From Verrucomicrobiota bacterium (GTDB taxonomy: Bacteria > Auribacterota > JABMQX01 > JAFGEW01): 37,902 nt of DNA. The notes below the pieces were generated by a model that saw only the letters and a program-made list of their open reading frames with translations, made no database searches and had not been told where the DNA came from. How positions within the stretch are numbered: the first letter of the stretch is position 1; each line of letters opens with the position of its first letter. A program made the translations under genes and the position numbers. The stretch lies in NCBI GenBank assembly GCA_016931415.1, contig JAFGEW010000046.1:1-37902 (forward strand). The letters are read 5' to 3'. Shown piece by piece: positions 1 to 6,775 of the stretch.

Positions 1-1023
1 GATGTCCATGCCCATGGTGATCTTGATGTCGCGCAGGAACAGCTCGGCCATCCAGCGCCGGCGATACAGGTCGGCAAAACACGGGGCCGGATAGGCCTTG
101 GCGTCCAGGATGGTTGTTGCCAGAGTCAGCACGCGGGTCCGGAAGCCCGCGACGGCCACCGGCACTCGGATATGGCGCACGCGCAGCACGTCGGGCAACG
201 CACGCCACTGGGGAGTGCTCATCCACTTGGGGCAGATGTTTGTTTTCTTCCACTCGACGAGCCAGTCGCCGGGGGCCAGCCGGGCGAGGGTTCGCACGCC
301 CGTGCTGCGTCGCGCGTGGAGCCGCATGACGGCATCGACGCCGCGTTCGAGCAGCAGGCAGTAGTCGGCGAACCCGCAGAAGCCGCGATCGGCCAGCACG
401 ACACTGCCGTTCTCCATCAGGGGCCACAGACCACGCCACAGCGTGCGTTCATGAACGTGCAGCGATCCGCTCGCCACACCCACGAGAGCCCCGGTGGCCA
501 GAGAGAACAGGGCCGCCAGACGCATAGTGGGGAACCCACACCCGGGCCGTTGGCGCGACGATTGTGGATACGCACGCTGATTGTCGGGCGTGTCGGGCAT
601 CGACAGGGTGGTTCCGTCGACCACGGTGACGAGGCGCCCCATCCAACGCGCGCCGCCGTGGTGAGGCAACTGGTCCACGAGGTGGGCCAACAGTTTGTCG
701 AGCATCGTTTGCGACAGACGCGCCCGGGCCTGACAATAGGCCGAGGTGCTGGGCGACAGGTCGGTCTGGGTGAGCCAGGCTTGGGCGTTGCGTACCCCGC
801 TCCGAGCGGGGCAGGCGCGGGCGGGGCCGAGCACTTGCGACAGAAAGAGCCAGAAGGTGGTTGCCGCGGTGAAGACGCGTCGGCGCATCTGGCCGACGTG
901 GATCAATCGGACCACGGGGCCGGCCAGCGCCACGAGGTGCTCGAGAGGCAGACGGCGCAGGCGCCGCACGCAGGCGGACAAGACGGCTCGATCGGCCAGG
1001 GCGTGAGAGCGGTGAGCACCCAT
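1..1023 (-). CDS. IS4-family DDE transposase (3' end beyond window)
   Basis: Reading the minus strand from ATG at 1023-1021 gives 341 codons without a stop up to the window edge, so the C-terminus is missing. The DDE core is visible. The first Asp is D136 in VVDGTT and the second is D212 in VVLADRGFCG. The IS4 signature Y-x2-R-x3-E-x6-K is formed by Y320, R323, E327 and K334 in YRRRWMAELFLRDIK. Known role: cut-and-paste transposition of its own element. A Shine-Dalgarno AAAGGAA lies about 7 bases before the ATG. At about residues 70-78 the protein reads RACPARSGV, encoded by a short perfect inverted repeat (795-811); this looks like a small in-frame insertion. The catalytic residues are intact, so the protein may be active if the unseen end is complete. 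Confidence 0.93.
   Translation of the reverse strand, partial: MGAHRSHALADRAVLSACVRRLRRLPLEHLVALAGPVVRLIHVGQMRRRVFTAATTFWLFLSQVLGPARACPARSGVRNAQAWLTQTDLSPSTSAYCQARARLSQTMLDKLLAHLVDQLPHHGGARWMGRLVTVVDGTTLSMPDTPDNQRAYPQSSRQRPGCGFPTMRLAALFSLATGALVGVASGSLHVHERTLWRGLWPLMENGSVVLADRGFCGFADYCLLLERGVDAVMRLHARRSTGVRTLARLAPGDWLVEWKKTNICPKWMSTPQWRALPDVLRVRHIRVPVAVAGFRTRVLTLATTILDAKAYPAPCFADLYRRRWMAELFLRDIKITMGMDI
795..811. repeat. 8-bp inverted repeat inside the transposase gene
   Basis: CCCCGCTC at 795-802 and GAGCGGGG at 804-811 form a perfect inverted repeat with one central base. It encodes part of the unusual RACPARSGV stretch of the transposase and keeps the reading frame. Confidence 0.6.
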
Positions 1024-1064
1024 GCGAGTTCCTTTCGTCTGGGATGACCTTGACGGCGAAGCGC

Positions 1065-1090
1065 TACTACATGTATATATACATGTAGTA
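1065..1090. promoter_or_regulatory. Perfect 26-bp palindrome in divergent intergenic region
   Basis: The 13 bases TACTACATGTATA (1065-1077) are followed at once by their exact reverse complement (1078-1090), with an AT-rich centre and no mismatch. It lies between the divergent starts of the transposase (1023) and the DUF6788-like gene (1125). There is no T-run on either strand, which argues against a terminator. Its position suits an operator or a protein-binding site of the element. The function is inferred. Confidence 0.6.
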
Positions 1091-1124
1091 ACACCCCACA
1101 AGAACAAAAAGGAGGCCCGTGGTC

Positions 1125-1499
1125 ATGAGCGCACAGCGCGACGTGTCCCAACTCGAACAAAAACTCCAGGCCCTCAAGCAGTCGGTGCTCGGCCTGCGCC
1201 CGGCGATCCAGGGCAGCATCCTCAAGCGCACCATCCGCCGCCCCGACCCGGCGCGCCCGGGCAAGACCAAGGCCTATGGCCCCTACTACCAGTGGACACG
1301 TAAGGTGGCCGGTCGCACCGCGATCCAGAACCTCACGGCCGCCCAGGCCAGAGTCTACGCGCGGGCGATCCGCGAGAACCGCAAACTGGACCGCATCGTG
1401 GCCGACATGAGAACCATCTCCTTGAGGCTGCTGGAGCTGACCACCCCCGGCGTGGTAAGAAGACACAGGAGGACAAAGGCCAAGAAAGCCTTATCTTAG
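1125..1499 (+). CDS. DUF6788-like small basic protein of the IS
   Basis: This 124-residue Lys/Arg-rich protein begins with a short heptad-like helix (about residues 5-25). It continues with GSILKRTIRR, a GPYYQW motif and RKVAGRTA, then an Ala/Arg-rich C-terminal helix. The order (G)S-hydrophobic-R, GPYYxW, R/K-hydrophobic-GxT, then a helical tail matches my memory of DUF6788, a family of unknown function often found next to transposase genes. The Cys residues common in that family (RCGKPxCRC region) are absent here, replaced by RRPDPARPGK. ATG at 1125 is preferred over GTG at 1119 because GGAGG at 1111-1115 lies 9 bases before the ATG. It may be an accessory or regulatory factor of the IS; this is inferred from position only. 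Confidence 0.65.
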   Translation: MSAQRDVSQLEQKLQALKQSVLGLRPAIQGSILKRTIRRPDPARPGKTKAYGPYYQWTRKVAGRTAIQNLTAAQARVYARAIRENRKLDRIVADMRTISLRLLELTTPGVVRRHRRTKAKKALS

Positions 1500-2230
1500 T
1501 GCCATTCGTGCCTGTCCCTAATTTCGAGGACTTGCTTGAAGTAGGCGTTGGCGCCTTGGTGGATGGCTTCGCGCGGAGCGAGGTCACGGGAGACGGCGGC
1601 GAGCGTACCGGGCGACATTGCACCGTCACGCACGAGCTGGCGGCCGGCCTCGCGCGCGGCGTCGAACGCGTCCTCGACGGGCACGCCTTGCTGCTTGAGG
1701 AACGGGATGAGCGGCGCGCCGGGCCGCAGAACGGCCCCGGCGAACGCACCGTGCATGTTGGCACAGATCGCCTTGACGTGCTCGATGAGCCCGCTGAAGT
1801 TCTCCACCTCCGGGAAGCCGCTGACCGACACAAGGACGACGCGCGCGTCGTGCCGCCCGTAACGGCCAGGGTGGCGCGTGCGGCCATCGACGAGCTCGAA
1901 GAACGGCAGCGCCAGCGGGATGAACCGGTCGAGCATCATCTTCATCGTGCCCGTCATCCCGTCAACGTAGAGCGGCGTTCCGAGCACGAGCACGTCGGAG
2001 CCGACGACCTTCTCCAGCACGCCGGCCATATCGTCTTTCTGCACGCATCGGCCCGGCGTCTTGAGCCAGCAGTAGAAACAGCCGAGGCACGGCTTGACCT
2101 TGAGGTCGGCGACGTAGACCAGCTCGATTTCAGCGCCGGCCTCCTTCGCCCCATCGAGAAACGGGCCGAGGAGGGCCGCCGTCATGCCGCGCTCCTTGCG
2201 CGGACTGCTGTTGAACACGAGGATCTTCAT
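1496..2230 (-). CDS. Iron-sulfur flavoprotein / NADPH-dependent FMN reductase family
   Basis: This 244-residue flavodoxin-fold protein starts MKILVFNSSPRKERG, the FMN-phosphate loop of the family. A compact cysteine cluster follows at about residues 53-67 (PCLGCFYCWLKTPGRC), spaced C-x2-C-x2-C-x7-C. That spacing is typical of iron-sulfur flavoproteins carrying [4Fe-4S] and FMN. GTPLYVDGMTGTMKMMLDR is the usual flavin-binding segment. The likely role is cytoplasmic electron transfer or quinone/metal reduction; the substrate is unknown. ATG at 2230 is chosen because GGGAGAG lies just upstream; a longer reading from 2260 would translate the Shine-Dalgarno. The last residues (about IRDRHEWH) appear to be encoded by the end of the adjacent insertion element, so the native C-terminus was probably replaced. 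Confidence 0.87.
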   Translation of the reverse strand: MKILVFNSSPRKERGMTAALLGPFLDGAKEAGAEIELVYVADLKVKPCLGCFYCWLKTPGRCVQKDDMAGVLEKVVGSDVLVLGTPLYVDGMTGTMKMMLDRFIPLALPFFELVDGRTRHPGRYGRHDARVVLVSVSGFPEVENFSGLIEHVKAICANMHGAFAGAVLRPGAPLIPFLKQQGVPVEDAFDAAREAGRQLVRDGAMSPGTLAAVSRDLAPREAIHQGANAYFKQVLEIRDRHEWH

Positions 2231-2378
2231 GGTTCTCTCCCTTTCCAAGTCGCTTGCCACAGAACGCCGAGAAACGAGCCGGCCACCCGGCGCGGCGCTC
2301 CCGCCTCGCCCGAGTGGCCAGCCTCAAGCTCTGTCTGTGCGAAACCTACGCGCCCCGAGCCACGTGTGCCTGTCTCCC

Positions 2379-2846
2379 CTACTCGCCTTCGCCCGTGAGC
2401 GTAGCGAGGTAGGCGGCACCGAGCTGATCAACGTGGCGCTTGATGTTCTGGAACTCGTCGAGGTGGGCTTCCTCCTCGGCGAGCAGCTCCTCGAACAACT
2501 GCTTGGAAACCTGGTCCTTCTCGGCAGCGCAGGCGTTGGCCGACTCGTTGTACATCTTGACCGCGCCGGTCTCGAGCGCGATATCGGTTTCGAGCAGCTT
2601 GGCGATCTCCTGGCCCTTCTTCGACTTGCCGTCGGGCTCGGTCGTCGGCGTACCTCCCAGGAACAGGATGCGTTCGGCCAGCTTCTCGGCGTGCTTCATC
2701 TCCTCGATGCCCGTTTTCTTGAGCACCTTGGCCAGTTTGCCGAAGTCGGTGTCCTCAAGCTCGTAGTGATGGAGCATGTACTGCGAGATTGCCGTCAGCT
2801 CACTCGCCCGGGCCTTGTTGAGCAGATCGATGACTTTCTTGTTCAT
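2379..2846 (-). CDS. bfr: Bacterioferritin
   Basis: This 155-residue four-helix iron-storage protein is the usual bacterioferritin length. Di-iron ferroxidase ligands are visible at E16, E49 with H52 (EEMKHAE), E92, and E125 with H128 (EEEAHLDE). M50 in EEMKHAE corresponds to the haem-ligating Met of bacterioferritins, so a haem-binding 24-mer is expected. The function is oxidation and storage of Fe2+ and protection from peroxide. ATG at 2846 is used because GGAGG sits 6 bases upstream; the in-frame ATG at 2861 would translate that site. A promoter and an inverted repeat lie just upstream. The iron-sulfur flavoprotein gene is 148 bases downstream on the same strand, a plausible redox partner, though co-transcription is not proven. 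Confidence 0.94.
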   Translation of the reverse strand: MNKKVIDLLNKARASELTAISQYMLHHYELEDTDFGKLAKVLKKTGIEEMKHAEKLAERILFLGGTPTTEPDGKSKKGQEIAKLLETDIALETGAVKMYNESANACAAEKDQVSKQLFEELLAEEEAHLDEFQNIKRHVDQLGAAYLATLTGEGE

Positions 2847-2882
2847 CGCCACCTCCTCCAATCACGAATAGTGTGAGTCAGA

Positions 2883-2934
2883 ACTACCGGATCAAAGACG
2901 GCGGTAGTATGTCACCTCCCAAGCCCGTCGTCAA
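2883..2934 (-). promoter_or_regulatory. bfr promoter with overlapping inverted repeat
   Basis: On the minus strand, TTGACG (2934-2929) and CATACT (2911-2906) are separated by 17 bases, a good sigma-70 promoter about 60 bases before the bfr start. ACTACC (2908-2903) overlaps the -10 box and repeats in inverted form as GGTAGT (2888-2883), with 14 bases between. This could be an operator or a small leader hairpin. It does not resemble a Fur box. Confidence 0.5.
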
Positions 2935-3020
2935 CTGAACAACCTCCATGCGCCCCATGTTCCCCGTGGTTGAGAGAAGAGACAAGTGCGGGGGATGCGC
3001 GAGGCAGAGCGATCAGGCGG

Positions 3021-3587
3021 CTACGCTGACGGCAGGTCGCTAGGCATATCGAGCCCAAAGGACCTGCCCGAGCGTCTGCGGTAGACGTCGTGCAGGCCGT
3101 GCGACCAGTCGTGGATATACTCGCCCTCGCTGTAGACAGAGCGGCCGAAGTTGCCCACCGCCGCCCGCCGCCTGCAGTGGACCGTCTCGGCCCGGAACGA
3201 GGTCGTCGCGCCGAGCATGCAGGTCAGCCCAGTACATCTCACATGCTCGACGAGAGACCCGCACTTGTCGCCGATGTTGTCGCCCTCCGTCGCACAGGCG
3301 GGCAGAACGCCGTTCGAGACGTGCTCGCCGGCGTCGAGCGCCTGCATCACGTGCTCGACGTGCATACAGTGCTGGGCGACGATGACAAGCACGTCGAGAT
3401 CGGAGCGGCAGATCTCGTCGAGGCCCGTGTACGTCTCCGCGATGCCGGACTCCTGGGCGCAGTCTGCAGGGCGGTCGGCACCTGCATCGCACAGGGCGAT
3501 CTTGTCGACCCCCGGGTGATCGCGGAAGAGCCGGACGAACTCCTTGCCGAAGTGGCCCAGGCCAACCATGCCGATCCTGATACCCAT
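3021..3587 (-). pseudogene. Truncated Gfo/Idh/MocA family oxidoreductase
   Basis: The reading frame starts MGIRIGMVGLGHFGKEFVRL, a Rossmann NAD(P)-binding loop (GxGxxG). It continues through the usual N-terminal domain (LDVLVIVAQHCMHVEHVMQALDAGEHV) and into the start of the substrate domain (YSEGEYIHDWSHGLHDVYRRR). It stops after 188 residues, about half the normal 330-400. A conserved family position reads EHV followed by SNGVLPA where KP would be expected, and several odd Cys and Arg residues suggest decay. No continuation is visible in other frames before bfr. I therefore call it a degraded gene; a short functional remnant cannot be excluded. Confidence 0.7.
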
Positions 3588-3745
3588 CGCCTTTCAGCCC
3601 GACGTGAGCAGCCCTCACGCGCCACGGTAATGTGATTCTTTCAGGTCACGCCCGTAAGGCAGGCAGAGTAAGCCAATTCCGGCAACGGCTAACGTTGGGG
3701 GTCTCCGGCCTGCGGCGAAAAAGCGAGGGAAATCGAAAAAAACGC

Positions 3746-3775
3746 TTGACCTCCCGGGGTGGGATTGCGTAATAT
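3746..3775 (+). promoter_or_regulatory. Sigma-70-type promoter of candidate RNA
   Basis: TTGACC (3746-3751) and TAATAT (3770-3775) are separated by 18 bases, among the best consensus matches in the window. No protein gene starts within 300 bases downstream. The predicted transcript start near 3782 falls exactly at the base of the structured RNA below. Confidence 0.6.
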
Positions 3776-3781
3776 CTCGCC

Positions 3782-3925
3782 TTGAAGGCAGAGGTTGTAC
3801 CTCCCAAAAGGTAGAATCCCCCTTATCTCCTGGTGACAATCACAAACGTCACCGCGACTTCTGCCTTCCTTTTTGTCTTCCTTGCGAAGGCGCACGGTCG
3901 CTCCGTGCGCCTTCTGCATTTTCCC
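3782..3925 (+). ncRNA. Candidate structured small RNA or leader RNA
   Basis: A closing stem of 12 pairs joins 3784-3795 (GAAGGCAGAGGT) to 3857-3868 (ACTTCTGCCTTC), with one G-U pair. Inside it are two hairpins: TACCT/AGGTA (3798-3802 with 3809-3813, loop CCCAAA) and GGTGAC/GTCACC (3832-3837 with 3848-3853). Between them lies an unpaired C-rich stretch, GAATCCCCCTTATCTCCT (3814-3831). The closing stem is followed by CTTTTTG. A second 12-bp hairpin with a short T-run follows at 3886-3924. A consensus promoter ends 7 bases before the structure. It is not recognisable as SRP, 6S, tmRNA or a riboswitch class I know. Either a free sRNA or the leader of the lipoprotein gene at 4092 is possible. Confidence 0.45.
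3886..3924 (+). terminator. Strong hairpin with T-run (intrinsic terminator candidate)
   Basis: GAAGGCGCACGG (3886-3897) pairs perfectly with CCGTGCGCCTTC (3903-3914) around the loop TCGCT and is followed by TGCATTTTC. The 12-bp GC-rich stem is strong, but the T-run is short and offset by four bases. It would end transcription from the promoter at 3746 or attenuate reading into the lipoprotein gene. Confidence 0.5.
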
Positions 3926-3956
3926 GGGCACGGGCGATCCCGAACTGATCCCGCCC

Positions 3957-3985
3957 TTGCTCTTGCTGCGCCATGGTAGTATAGG
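3957..3985 (+). promoter_or_regulatory. Possible promoter of the lipoprotein gene
   Basis: TTGCTC (3957-3962) and TATAGG (3980-3985) lie 17 bases apart and about 105 bases before the lipoprotein start. The match to sigma-70 consensus is moderate. Its presence would let the lipoprotein be transcribed independently of the RNA element upstream. Confidence 0.4.
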
Positions 3986-4091
3986 GTGAGACAGACGTTC
4001 GGAGAGATCCACGGCACGCGGCTGGCCATGAGCCGGCCCCGACCCAGGCATCGACTTGCCCTCGCCGGGCAAGAACGAAGGAGATCACCCA

Positions 4092-4664
4092 ATGAGGGTA
4101 CCCCCGATGAGGACACGCTCCATGAGGCCCGGGCCTACAGGGCATGACCGCACACGCCGCTTACCGCGCGTCCTCGTCGTGCTGCTCGCAACGGGCCTCA
4201 TCGGTTCGGTCGCCACCGGCTGCTTCCTGCTGAGTCGCCCGCCCGATGAACCCGCGCCCAAGCCGCTCAAACTCGAGCCGATCAAGATCGACTGGAGCGA
4301 TCCCGCGTCGGTGGTCGAGGGCTTCTTCGACGCCAAGAAGCGCGGCGACTGGAAGAAGGCGTTCAGTTGCTGCGACTACGTCGAGACCCTCGGCGACAAG
4401 GAAGCGGCCAGGATCCTCGCAGCCTGGAAGAAAGAGGCCTCCGAGTGGGTCACGATGTACCGCTACTCCATGTGGTTCATCGCCGCCGCCCCCGACATCG
4501 ACGAGCAGACCGGCATGGCCGCCGTCAGCGTGGTCCGCATCGACTCGACCGGCCCCGGCGCCATGGACACCAAGCGCACCGGCTTCGTCGAGCTCTGCAA
4601 GCTCTACGGCGACAAGTGGAAGATCACCACCTTCATCGCCCCCGGCGAGAACAGCGAGCAGTAG
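4092..4664 (+). CDS. Secreted lipoprotein with NTF2-like domain
   Basis: The 190-residue product has a basic N-terminus, a hydrophobic stretch (about residues 27-42) and a lipobox ending in C44 (SVATGC). It should be lipid-anchored on the envelope. After a Pro-rich linker, residues about 60-185 (DPASVVEGFFDAKKRGDWKKA... ending GDKWKITTFI) show the helix-then-sheet pattern of NTF2-like or DUF4878-type domains, which usually bind small ligands or partner proteins. ATG at 4092 has AAGGAG at 4078-4083, 8 bases upstream. In-frame ATGs at residues 6 and 11 are alternatives that would give a more typical signal peptide length. No partner can be named from the context. Confidence 0.75.
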   Translation: MRVPPMRTRSMRPGPTGHDRTRRLPRVLVVLLATGLIGSVATGCFLLSRPPDEPAPKPLKLEPIKIDWSDPASVVEGFFDAKKRGDWKKAFSCCDYVETLGDKEAARILAAWKKEASEWVTMYRYSMWFIAAAPDIDEQTGMAAVSVVRIDSTGPGAMDTKRTGFVELCKLYGDKWKITTFIAPGENSEQ

Positions 4665-4888
4665 ACTGAACCGGGGAGGGATCGCGCGGGAAGGGAGACG
4701 AGCGGGCCGCGCTGTGCGCGAGCATGCGGCATCCCGGCTGAGTGTCACAACATCAGCTTCTGGTTCTGCATCCCCGCCCAATACAGCCTCGACCGAGAAG
4801 CCGAAAGCGGGTCGTGGTTCGTTCGCCAAGGCCAAGCAGGTGCAGGTGCAGGACAGCGGGGCGGACGCGGAAGGGGCAAGGTAGCTCA

Positions 4889-5608
4889 ATGCGCGATAGT
4901 GAAGCACGGAGGCCACCGACCTGGAATGGGACTTGTATCCCGTATGACCTGCCCGTGCAGGAGATCAAAGCCCGTCTAGCCAGCCCTGGTCGGGAGGCAT
5001 GGGCTGCTCTTGTCGCGCTGGGGCACCTTTCCAGCAACGAGGCCACCGAGCTTCTTAGGGAGACCGCGACCCATCCCGATTGGCGCTACAGGCGCTTGGC
5101 CATGGTGGCGATGGGCGATCACCCAAGAACAACCGATCTCGGGTTGATGATTATGAGGGCCCTCGACGATCCGTCCCCCCATGTCGTCCGAGCTGCATGC
5201 GAAGCCGCCGCTCGTCTGTCGCTGTCGGCCACTCATGACAAGGTGCTGCGTCTGCTCGCGTCTGGCGACAAGGAGACCCGTCTGGCGGCGCTGACCGGGC
5301 TCTCCGAGCTGTGGGAACCGACTGACTTCTTCATGGTCCTGCACGTGTTCCGAGCAGACAGGGAAGAACGCATCCGACGGGAAGCAGCCTGGGTCCTCTG
5401 TACAAACGCGGACGCAACGACGTGGGAGAGGCTATTCAGTGAGTGGCGTCATGACCCATTGCCCCGGCACCGAGTCTGGGCGTGCAGACTGACGGCCCGA
5501 CTCGGTGCGCCAAAGCACGTTGCTGCGCTGGAGGTGTTTTTCAACGACAGGGACAGACACGTGCGCAAGGCAGCCAGAGCAGCCATGGATACTCTGACTG
5601 CTCGTTGA
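4889..5608 (+). CDS. HEAT-repeat protein
   Basis: This 239-residue protein consists of tandem helical pairs with the HEAT/PBS-lyase pattern. Repeats are visible as WRYRRLAMVAMGDHP (about 63-77), SPHVVRAACEAAARLS, DKETRLAALTGLSELW, ERIRREAAWVLCTNA and DRHVRKAARAAMDTL at the C-terminus. Such repeats form a curved protein-binding scaffold and carry no catalytic residues. There is no signal peptide, so it should be cytoplasmic. The start is not certain: ATG at 4889 follows a GGGG/AAGG-rich stretch. The 224 bases between the lipoprotein and this gene contain no convincing gene. The function is unknown. Confidence 0.72.
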   Translation: MRDSEARRPPTWNGTCIPYDLPVQEIKARLASPGREAWAALVALGHLSSNEATELLRETATHPDWRYRRLAMVAMGDHPRTTDLGLMIMRALDDPSPHVVRAACEAAARLSLSATHDKVLRLLASGDKETRLAALTGLSELWEPTDFFMVLHVFRADREERIRREAAWVLCTNADATTWERLFSEWRHDPLPRHRVWACRLTARLGAPKHVAALEVFFNDRDRHVRKAARAAMDTLTAR

Positions 5609-5633
5609 CACACGCGGCGCGTTCCCGGCAGCC

Positions 5634-6542
5634 TCACTCCTCCACCGGCGCTACGGCCTCCTCTGGCTCGAGCTTCTCGGCGATCTCGTCCATGTCGAGG
5701 ATGAGCTTCGTGTCGGCGAGTGGGCCGCCTTCGTGTGAGAGTCCTTTCAGGATGATGGACGTGACGGCGATGATGCCGGTCCTGGTCACGTGCAGCTTGT
5801 CGATGGTGAAGATCTCGCTCGGCTTGAATGTGTGCTGCTTGCCGTCGAGCTCGATGGCCTCGCCGTTGCGGACGGACTCGACGAGGGCGGCCAGCGGGTA
5901 GACCGTCACGTTCTCGTGCTCCTTGGCCCATTCGACGATCATGGCGTTGAGCACCTCAAGCTCCTCGGCCGACGGGATCTGATCGGCGTCGAGCATGAAG
6001 CTCGGGGCGAAGGTTGGCACGTCGCCGACGAGGATGGGGCAGTCGAGCTTCTCGAGGAACTCGAAGGCTTTCTGCATCTCGACCTCTCGCGTAGCAGCAT
6101 CCTTGTCGCCGTAGGCGAACCAGAACAGGAAGTCGAGGCCGATCACCACGTCCGGCGGCTGGGCATCGAACGTCACGACGACCTCTTGCGGCCCGGTCTC
6201 TGTCTTGAGCACGCCGGTTACCGACCGGTCCTTGGTGAGAGCTTGGATGATCCTCTCCGTCTTGCCCACGGGATCGAGGAAGAACGTCCCTTCCGAGAGA
6301 TCGGTGATCGTCTTGGGACTCTCGATGGCGACGTCGAGCACGTCGGCTAGCTTGACGCCGCAGCCGAAGCCCGCGCTGACGCTGGCGCCGATGACGGCGA
6401 CGTGCAGGGTGTTGGAGGCCGGTTCCTCTGTCGCAGGCGTCGTGGGCTCCGTACCCAGGCACACCGACGACAGAACGACGGCCAGAACCAGCCAGACGGC
6501 CCTACCCACAATAGCCTTCTTATTCGCTCCCCTCTCGCTCAT
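5634..6542 (-). CDS. Secreted SGNH/GDSL hydrolase-like protein
   Basis: This 302-residue protein has an N-terminal signal (positive residues, then WLVLAVVLSSVCLG at about 17-30) and a short Thr/Glu-rich linker. Block I of SGNH esterases is seen as VIGASVSAGFGCG, with Ser as the candidate nucleophile in place of the classic GDS. Near the C-terminus, DKLHVTRTG fits block V (D-x2-H). Such enzymes hydrolyse esters on lipids or carbohydrates outside the cytoplasm. The block III Asn is not clear, so activity is uncertain. GGGAGG lies 7 bases before the ATG. The C-terminus ends in an acidic stretch. It converges with the HEAT-repeat gene. Confidence 0.68.
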   Translation of the reverse strand: MSERGANKKAIVGRAVWLVLAVVLSSVCLGTEPTTPATEEPASNTLHVAVIGASVSAGFGCGVKLADVLDVAIESPKTITDLSEGTFFLDPVGKTERIIQALTKDRSVTGVLKTETGPQEVVVTFDAQPPDVVIGLDFLFWFAYGDKDAATREVEMQKAFEFLEKLDCPILVGDVPTFAPSFMLDADQIPSAEELEVLNAMIVEWAKEHENVTVYPLAALVESVRNGEAIELDGKQHTFKPSEIFTIDKLHVTRTGIIAVTSIILKGLSHEGGPLADTKLILDMDEIAEKLEPEEAVAPVEE

Positions 6543-6732
6543 GCCAGCCTCCCTGCAACATCGAGTGTGACCCCCTGCTGCCCCGTGGTGTTCCCATGTC
6601 CGAGCGGTGCTTCACGGCCCGTGCCGGGGCTTCTCAGAGGGTCAGACGGATGGAGCGGCAGTCTATTCGCGCGGAGCAGCGGCCTGATTCCAGCGCGGAG
6701 GGTGGGCGCTCAGCCACGCCCGCCGATCTGTC

Positions 6733-6770
6733 CTCGCAAACGCCCACGGGCGAGACGCCCGTGCTACGGC
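6733..6770. repeat. GC-rich hairpin repeat downstream of proS
   Basis: CACGGGCG (6745-6752) and CGCCCGTG (6756-6763) form a perfect stem with loop AGA, 13 bases past the proS stop. Sequences of this form (ACGGGCG, a short loop, CGCCCGT) recur between genes in some planctomycete-type genomes, from memory. It may also slow transcription after proS. The remainder of the 233-base gap between proS and the SGNH gene shows no gene. Confidence 0.45.
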
Positions 6771-6775
6771 CCGGC

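Larger units (their letters stand above)
1..1500. mobile_element. IS4-family insertion element (left end outside window)
   Basis: The segment holds an IS4-type transposase on the minus strand and a divergent DUF6788-like gene, with a perfect palindrome in the 100-base gap between them. The right boundary is inferred near 1485-1500, where the small gene ends and the flavoprotein gene stops in overlapping stop codons (TAG at 1497-1499 on plus, TAA at 1498-1496 on minus). No inverted repeat pair or target duplication can be tested because the other end lies outside the window. The boundary is therefore approximate. Confidence 0.55.

Noticed and set aside
172-1047. Long plus-strand reading (about 290 residues) over the transposase region
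   Set aside because: It is the antisense of the IS4 transposase, whose DDE and YREK residues are clear. The plus-strand product has no recognisable motif.
3784-3868. SRP RNA, 6S RNA or a known riboswitch
   Set aside because: The SRP tetraloop region, the 6S central bubble and the conserved cores of riboswitches I know are not present.
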